From positions 62,001-126,000 of the forward strand of contig CBFHVA010000004.1 in assembly GCA_965659415.1 (NCBI GenBank): 64,000 bases of DNA, given 5' to 3'. Positions within the stretch are counted from its first letter, which is position 1. Each line of letters opens with the position of its first letter. A program made the position numbers and the translations under genes. Below, in pieces: positions 60,143 through 64,000 of this stretch. This stretch comes from Phaeocystidibacter sp965659415 (GTDB lineage Bacteria; Bacteroidota; Bacteroidia; Flavobacteriales; Schleiferiaceae). The notes beneath the pieces are model-generated. The model was not told where the DNA came from. It saw only the letters and a list, made by a program, of their open reading frames with translations, and searched no databases.

Positions 60143-60163
60143 GTTGTAGCGGGACGCAACAAC
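60143..60163. repeat. REP-like hairpin 2
   Basis: GTTGTAGC (60143-60150), GGGAC loop, GCAACAAC (60156-60163), one mismatch in the stem. It shares the TAGCGGGACGC core with hairpin 1, 33 bp away. Confidence 0.6.
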
Positions 60164-60347
60164 GGAGCTCGAGGGGGTGAGGCGAAATGGTGACGGAACG
60201 ACTTAATGACGGTTTTGTAGATGAATATTGAGTCAGATGGGCTTGGAGTCTTGCACACTTCGTTTTTTCGCCTACACGCCATTCGCTCATTCGTTGATAA
60301 CTTCTTCAGGAGAGTATTGACTAGGAGGTGTTGCTCGATGATCTTCA

Positions 60348-60600
60348 GCCAAAAGCCAAAAGCCAAAAGCCAAAAGCCAAAAGCCAAAAGCCAAAAGCCA
60401 AAAGCCAAAAGCCAAAAGCCAAANNNNNNNNNNNNNNNNNNNNNNNNNNNNNNNNNNNNNNNNNNNNNNNNNNNNNNNNNNNNNNNNNNNNNNNNNNNNN
60501 NNNNNNNNNNNNNNNNNNNNNNNAAAGCCAAAAGCCAAAAGCCAAAAGCCAAAAGCCAAAAGCCAAAAGCCAAAAGCCAAAAGCCAAAAGCCAAAAGCCA
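60348..60600. repeat. Heptanucleotide tandem array AAAAGCC with 100-N gap inside
   Basis: About 10.9 copies of the 7-mer GCCAAAA at 60348-60423, then 100 Ns at 60424-60523, then 11 copies at 60524-60600. Copies are identical, so the true copy number is unknown. Translates on the plus strand as alternating QKPKAKS and on the minus strand as LLAFGFW, neither a plausible protein. Confidence 0.95.
60424..60523. other. Assembly gap (100 Ns)
   Basis: Exactly 100 N bases, the usual placeholder for a scaffold join of unknown size, placed inside the heptamer array. Confidence 0.98.
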
Positions 60601-60645
60601 CTCGTTATCAAAATGGAAAAACTCCTTTAACTCCTCAAACCCCTA

Positions 60646-61620
60646 CTACTTCTTCCTCTCAATCACGTACGCCACCAAGTCGCTCATGGCTTCTTTGAAC
60701 GGTGATTCAGGATAGCTTTGAAGGATTTCTAAGGCCTTGTCGCGGTACTCGCGCATGCGTTGTTCCGCGTATTGGATGCCTCCGCTTTGCTGCACGTATT
60801 CGATGACCTCTGCCACTTTTTTGGGCTTGTCGTGGTGCTTTTTCACTATACGAATGATACGCTTGCGGTCGCTGGAAGACGCGTTGTTCAGGGCATAAAT
60901 GAGTGGCAAGGTCATTTTTTGTTCCTTGATGTCGATGCCCGTTGGTTTGCCCGTGCGGTTGGAGGTTTCATAATCGAAGAGGTCGTCTTTGATTTGGAAG
61001 GCAATGCCCAACCACTCTCCGAATTGTCGCATTTTCTTTACCGTATCCGTATCGGCTCCCACGCTGGCGGCACCCACACCACAGCAGGATGAAATCAATG
61101 ATGCCGTTTTCTGACGGATGATTTCAAAGTAGATTTCCTCGTCGATGTCGAGTCTGCGTGCTTTTTCAATTTGCAGCAATTCGCCTTCTGACATTTCGCG
61201 TACCGCAGTAGAAACAATTTGCAGCAATTCATGCTCTTGATGATCAACAGCAAGGAGGAGCACTTTAGAGAGGAGGTAATCGCCTACCAGTACGGCTATC
61301 TTGTTTTTCCACAAGGCATTGATGCTGAAAAACCCCCTGCGCAAATTGGCGTCATCTACCACATCGTCGTGTACGAGAGTTGCCGTGTGCATGAGCTCGA
61401 TCAAGCTCGCCCCTCTATAAGTGGATTCGTTTACCTCACCGTGCATTTTGGCGGAGAGGAACACGAGCATGGGGCGAAGTTGCTTGCCTTTTCTTCGAAC
61501 GATGTAATGGGTAATGCGATCTAACAGCGCCACCCTGCTTTTCATGGCCTCTCTGAACTTTGGTTCAAAAGCGGTCATTTCGGCTTCAATCGGGCGTTTT
61601 ATAGAGTCAATAGATGCCAT
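60646..61620 (-). CDS. Polyprenyl diphosphate synthase (octaprenyl type)
   Basis: A trans-prenyltransferase building the side chain of menaquinone. The first Asp-rich motif is DDVVDDANLRRG, preceded by LIELMHTATLVHDDV, and the second is KDDLFDYET. The length of 324 aa and the IspB/HepT-like sequence fit long chains (C35-C40). Start at ATG 61620 (MASIDSIK), since a TACCTTTG element at 61630-61637 lies just upstream and within the longer frame to 61641. Confidence 0.93.
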   Translation of the reverse strand: MASIDSIKRPIEAEMTAFEPKFREAMKSRVALLDRITHYIVRRKGKQLRPMLVFLSAKMHGEVNESTYRGASLIELMHTATLVHDDVVDDANLRRGFFSINALWKNKIAVLVGDYLLSKVLLLAVDHQEHELLQIVSTAVREMSEGELLQIEKARRLDIDEEIYFEIIRQKTASLISSCCGVGAASVGADTDTVKKMRQFGEWLGIAFQIKDDLFDYETSNRTGKPTGIDIKEQKMTLPLIYALNNASSSDRKRIIRIVKKHHDKPKKVAEVIEYVQQSGGIQYAEQRMREYRDKALEILQSYPESPFKEAMSDLVAYVIERKK

Positions 61621-61629
61621 GTGGTAGTT

Positions 61630-61637
61630 CAAAGGTA
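61630..61637 (-). promoter_or_regulatory. -7 element for the polyprenyl synthase gene
   Basis: TACCTTTG on the minus strand, an exact TAnnTTTG match 9 nt before the ATG at 61620. Confidence 0.5.
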
Positions 61638-61696
61638 TCAATAGAGCGCTTACCTTGTAACAAGTGGGTTAAGGAATAGGTTGAGGGTTTGGTCAT

Positions 61697-62485
61697 TTAA
61701 ATGCCTCGCTTTTTACAAATGGCTTCGTAGGCTTCCTGAATCTTCACAAATTTCTTTTCGCCGGCTTTCTGCACGTCGTCTCCTAAGTGTTGCAACTTGT
61801 CAGGATGATACCGCTTGGCCATTCTACGATATGCCTTCTTCACTTCATCGTTGCTTACGGTAGATTCAATCTCCAACATGGCATAGGCATTATCCAGATT
61901 ACTAGCTGAATGATAGGTAGCTTGAATAGAGCGAAAATCCGCATCATTGATGTACAATTCACTTGAAATTCTACGAATGGCCTCAATTTCCTTGGGGTGC
62001 ACATGGCCATCAGCTCCGGCAACCCCAAAGAGGAAATGCAATAGTTGAAGACGGCCGCTATGAGCCATGTTTCTTCTGATTTGTGCGGCAACTTTTGGAA
62101 GGTCGATATTTTGGGCTACAATCTTTTTGAAGATCGTAAAGCTGCTATTTGCCTTTTCCTTACCGAAGAGCTGCACAAAGCGCATTCTCACATAGTCCAA
62201 CTCTCTCTGGTCAATACGGCCATCCGCCTTAATTACCACGGCAGAAAGAATCAATAAAGAAATGTGGAAGTCGCCTGGACGGGTATTCTCAGGTCGAGGT
62301 CGAGAATGCGAGGTAGGACCTCCTTGGTTTCTTCGGCCAGTTCGTGGGTCGGTATTGTAGGGAGAGTCTGGTTCTGTGTTGGCTTGGGTAACCAGCTCAC
62401 CTAAAGCTACTCCTATGATTGCACCAATGGGTCCGCCTAAGAGCCACCCGCTTACTCCACCTATTACGGTCCATAATCTTTTCAC
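61697..62485 (-). CDS. DjlA-like TerB-DnaJ membrane co-chaperone
   Basis: A 262-aa protein. A glycine-rich N-terminal helix (VSGWLLGGPIGAIIGVALG) likely inserts in the membrane, a low-complexity linker follows (about residues 36-68), then a TerB-type helical domain (AVVIKADGRIDQRELDYVR, GVAGADGHVHPKEIEAIRRI) and a C-terminal J-domain with the HPD motif (RMAKRYHPDKLQ). The layout matches DjlA, a co-chaperone that stimulates DnaK. The start codon is GTG at 62485; no ATG is available in frame near it. Confidence 0.88.
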   Translation of the reverse strand: MKRLWTVIGGVSGWLLGGPIGAIIGVALGELVTQANTEPDSPYNTDPRTGRRNQGGPTSHSRPRPENTRPGDFHISLLILSAVVIKADGRIDQRELDYVRMRFVQLFGKEKANSSFTIFKKIVAQNIDLPKVAAQIRRNMAHSGRLQLLHFLFGVAGADGHVHPKEIEAIRRISSELYINDADFRSIQATYHSASNLDNAYAMLEIESTVSNDEVKKAYRRMAKRYHPDKLQHLGDDVQKAGEKKFVKIQEAYEAICKKRGI

Positions 62486-62511
62486 GCTATAAATGTACTA
62501 TCTTCTCTGTC

Positions 62512-63291
62512 ATGAGCGCACCTAAAAAGAAGGATTTACAACGGGCTATCCAGTGGATTTTGAGCTCTCGTTCTTTCTTTGATCTGCCTTCGTCCTGGGA
62601 CTTTCCTTCAGATTTCCAATTGGGAATGGATGAGGAGGAATTAGATCAGGCACTAGAAGCCCTTGCGAAGGAGCTGGACAACACCTACCTGCGGATGGGA
62701 CGAATTTTTGAGCGATTAATTGGAGTCTTGTTTGCGTGCCATAGCGACTTTGAAGTTTTGGAGAAGGGTGTCGGGATATTTGAGGGTAAGCAACAAGTTA
62801 CCGAGTTGGATTATTTACTGAAAACGGCTGATGGTAGAGGTCTTCACGTTGAAGTGTCCGTGAAGTTCTATGTGCATCGATTGCAACCCGATGGTTCAGT
62901 TTTGATTACAGGTACCAATCGAGCCGATGTGCTAGAGAACCGTATGCAGAAGTTTCAACGACAGCTTTCGGAAGGAAAGAAATATGCTCGTGAAACCTAT
63001 CCAGAGATGGAATTTGAGCACGTGATCTTTTCGAGAGGCAGAATGTTTGAAGCGGAGGTTGGCGACTGCGTTCATCCACGCATTGCTATAGATTGTGAAA
63101 AGGGTAGGTGGATAGAAGGTGAGATAGAGGGGAACTGGCAGCCTATGTTCAATCGGTGGGAATGGTTCTGTGGCGAACCCACGGAGTCAGAAGAGTTGCC
63201 CTTCAAACCAGCAGATGAGCCACAGAATGGATGGGTAATTCAGGAAGGCAAGGCGACACATTGGCTCGTTGTGCCTAAATCTGATTCTTAA
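62512..63291 (+). CDS. DUF1853 family protein
   Basis: A 259-aa soluble protein of the DUF1853 family. The marks are YLRMGRIFERLIGVLFACH, the ELDYLLKTADGRGLHVEVSVKFYVH block (acidic residues followed by ExxxKFY, nuclease-like in layout) and the closing NGWVIQEGKATHWLVVP. The E-x-K arrangement suggests a PD-(D/E)XK-type fold, which is inference. Start at ATG 62512: a TATCTTCT lies 5 nt upstream, within the longer frame to 62419. Confidence 0.8.
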   Translation: MSAPKKKDLQRAIQWILSSRSFFDLPSSWDFPSDFQLGMDEEELDQALEALAKELDNTYLRMGRIFERLIGVLFACHSDFEVLEKGVGIFEGKQQVTELDYLLKTADGRGLHVEVSVKFYVHRLQPDGSVLITGTNRADVLENRMQKFQRQLSEGKKYARETYPEMEFEHVIFSRGRMFEAEVGDCVHPRIAIDCEKGRWIEGEIEGNWQPMFNRWEWFCGEPTESEELPFKPADEPQNGWVIQEGKATHWLVVPKSDS

Positions 63292-63303
63292 AGACAAATG
63301 GCC

Positions 63304-63549
63304 TCAATCGCGCTCCTTATCGCTATTCTTCTTAATGCCTTGGCGATTCAGCATTTCTAAGTATTCGTCTTTGCGATGCGTTTTTAGATCGTAGCGATAC
63401 CAAAGGATAAAGGGTACCCATAAAAAAGCAAACGCCAGCAATCCAGCGGGGAAAGCATGGCGCAATATCGTATCTGATTCTCGGAAGAAAAGCCCTCCAA
63501 AAATCAAGATAGCAATGGTGATGGTTAGCACTTTCAATGCGGTGTACAT
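63304..63549 (-). CDS. Small two-helix membrane protein, unknown
   Basis: An 81-aa product with hydrophobic helices at about residues 5-22 and 32-50, then a charged C-terminus (YRYDLKTHRKDEYLEMLNRQGIKKNSDKERD). No family recognised. TATCTTTG at 63554-63561 lies 4 nt before the ATG, so the mRNA is predicted to be leaderless. It converges on the DUF1853 gene with a 12-bp gap. Confidence 0.65.
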   Translation of the reverse strand: MYTALKVLTITIAILIFGGLFFRESDTILRHAFPAGLLAFAFLWVPFILWYRYDLKTHRKDEYLEMLNRQGIKKNSDKERD

Positions 63550-63553
63550 GCCG

Positions 63554-63561
63554 CAAAGATA
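63554..63561 (-). promoter_or_regulatory. -7 element 4 nt before the small membrane protein gene
   Basis: TATCTTTG on the minus strand, an exact TAnnTTTG match, ending 4 nt before the ATG at 63549. Confidence 0.5.
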
Positions 63562-63575
63562 GTGGGTTTAGGTGT

Positions 63576-63662
63576 TTATACTCCGGCGAATGAAATAGCG
63601 AATCCTACAATCAAGGCTATTATCAATAGGACCCCTGCAATCTGTAAGTTTAAGGCTTTCAT
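63576..63662 (-). CDS. Possible 28-residue single-helix membrane peptide
   Basis: Minus-strand ORF: ATG at 63662, TAA at 63578-63576. The product starts MKALNLQIAGVLL and continues as one hydrophobic helix (residues about 8-25) ending FAGV. It is preceded by an A/C-rich leader (AACAACCACAACACACTC) and a TAATTTTG element at 63698-63705. Small one-helix proteins of this kind are often missed by gene finders. Confidence 0.55.
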   Translation of the reverse strand: MKALNLQIAGVLLIIALIVGFAISFAGV

Positions 63663-63697
63663 AATGAGTGTGTTGTGGTTGTTCGAATCTGAAAATA

Positions 63698-63705
63698 CAA
63701 AATTA
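63698..63705 (-). promoter_or_regulatory. -7 element for the 28-codon ORF
   Basis: TAATTTTG on the minus strand, an exact TAnnTTTG match 35 nt before the ATG at 63662. Confidence 0.45.
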
Positions 63706-63747
63706 TTTTCAATTGTAACTAAATTCCCATAAAACCAACTCCACTTG

Positions 63748-63933
63748 CTATATCTGTTGGGCTACGAGAATGGATCCACCGATAATGGCAGCAATAATCC
63801 CAAGCACTAGGCCGATTTGCAATTTCTCGGCACGAGTGAGTTCTCGTTTCTTTCTCTTCTGCATTTTGCGCGCTCGTTGGCGCAATGCTCTTCGCTGAGC
63901 TGGTGATCTACGATCTCTTGGATCTCTTCTCAT
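63748..63933 (-). CDS. Small Arg-rich membrane protein with C-terminal helix
   Basis: A 61-aa product. Residues 1-38 are extremely basic (RRDPRDRRSPAQRRALRQRA, then more Arg/Lys). Residues 41-58 form one hydrophobic helix (LQIGLVLGIIAAIIGGSILV). This charge pattern predicts an inner-membrane protein with the basic part in the cytoplasm, where it could bind nucleic acid, ribosomes or lipid head groups. No family recognised. ATG at 63933. Confidence 0.6.
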   Translation of the reverse strand: MRRDPRDRRSPAQRRALRQRARKMQKRKKRELTRAEKLQIGLVLGIIAAIIGGSILVAQQI

Positions 63934-64000
63934 TGCCGTTCAGTTTGGATTGTTCTTTCCAAAAAGATACGTAATTCGAAATAAATAATCGGATTGGGAT

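Larger units (their letters stand above)
59933..60645. other. Gene-free repeat island with assembly gap
   Basis: Between dnaG and the polyprenyl synthase gene. It holds the dnaG promoter, copy B of the dispersed repeat (59961-60036), two REP-like hairpins, the heptamer array and 100 Ns. Long open frames on both strands here come from the heptamer repeat and do not look like proteins. Confidence 0.7.

Noticed and set aside
60348..60600. CRISPR-like regular repeat
   Set aside because: Units are 7 bp with no spacers; it is a simple tandem array.
59962..60715. Open frames of 100-210 codons on both strands through the repeat island
   Set aside because: They exist because the 7-mer has no stop in several frames, and they run through the N gap. 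The translation is a pure heptapeptide repeat.

Overview
The window is a chromosomal segment from a Bacteroidota bacterium, most likely order Flavobacteriales and probably marine. This rests on several independent marks: repeated TAnnTTTG-type -7 promoter elements and no consistent Shine-Dalgarno sequences; type IX secretion (T9SS) C-terminal sorting domains (48921-50903, 50889-51764); an S46 dipeptidyl-peptidase; DUF4270, DUF2480 and DUF3050 family proteins; a DnaG primase with a degenerate zinc finger; and a large SUF iron-sulfur cluster. No prophage, CRISPR array or complete insertion sequence was seen. The segment looks like ordinary, tightly packed core genome with a few repeat-bearing intergenic islands. 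It contains a 100-N assembly gap (60424-60523) inside a heptanucleotide repeat.

Layout. 1-6.1 kb: a tRNA cut by the window edge, an acyltransferase, a BASS-type transporter, a biotin-dependent carboxyltransferase subunit, a frameshifted four-helix-bundle (23S IVS-type) gene and lepA. 6.1-9.6 kb: a Crp/Fnr-type regulator, a DinB-like protein and an S46 peptidase. 9.6-19.2 kb: the SUF system on the minus strand (sufA-B-C-D, then sufS-E-T and DUF2480), split in the middle by four unrelated small genes. 19.3-30.4 kb: a LolD/MacB-type ATPase, an ABC-F (Uup) protein, a SCO copper chaperone, a TPR protein, an omega-amidase, an Ig-like lipoprotein, ComF and an OmpA-family lipoprotein. 30.4-38 kb: a minus-strand unit (GT5-like protein, DUF4270, glmS) divergent from panC-panD-flippase-radA. 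38-39 kb: a CD225-DUF2752-CD225 trio, followed by a 780-bp gene-free island with nested inverted repeats. 39.8-46.4 kb: prs-rplY-pth, tRNA-Leu(CAA), dCMP deaminase, a C-terminal processing protease, an acidic repeat lipoprotein and glyS. 46.4-57.2 kb: trmB, an alkyltransferase-like protein, YjbR, DUF502, a PNGase F-like secreted enzyme, an M1 aminopeptidase, a glycosyltransferase, AlkD and an aldehyde dehydrogenase. 57.2-64 kb: a hydrolase coupled to dnaG, a repeat island (REP-like hairpins, heptamer array, gap), a polyprenyl synthase, a TerB-DnaJ protein, DUF1853 and three small membrane proteins.

How genes work together. The SUF genes build Fe-S clusters (SufS/SufE supply sulfur, SufBCD is the scaffold, SufA and SufT help transfer). 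prs-rplY-pth links nucleotide precursor supply with translation. panC/panD make the last pieces of pantothenate. glmS supplies glucosamine-6-phosphate for the envelope. Several genes carry a -7 element only 4-5 nt before the start codon, which suggests that leaderless transcripts are common here.

No clear undescribed multi-gene system was found. The most interesting unexplained items are the nested inverted-repeat island at 39.3-39.5 kb, the hairpin plus 16-codon ORF at 23.3 kb, the dispersed repeat shared between 46.8 and 60.0 kb, the frameshifted IVS-type gene, and the GT5-like protein that lacks its nucleotide-sugar binding motif.
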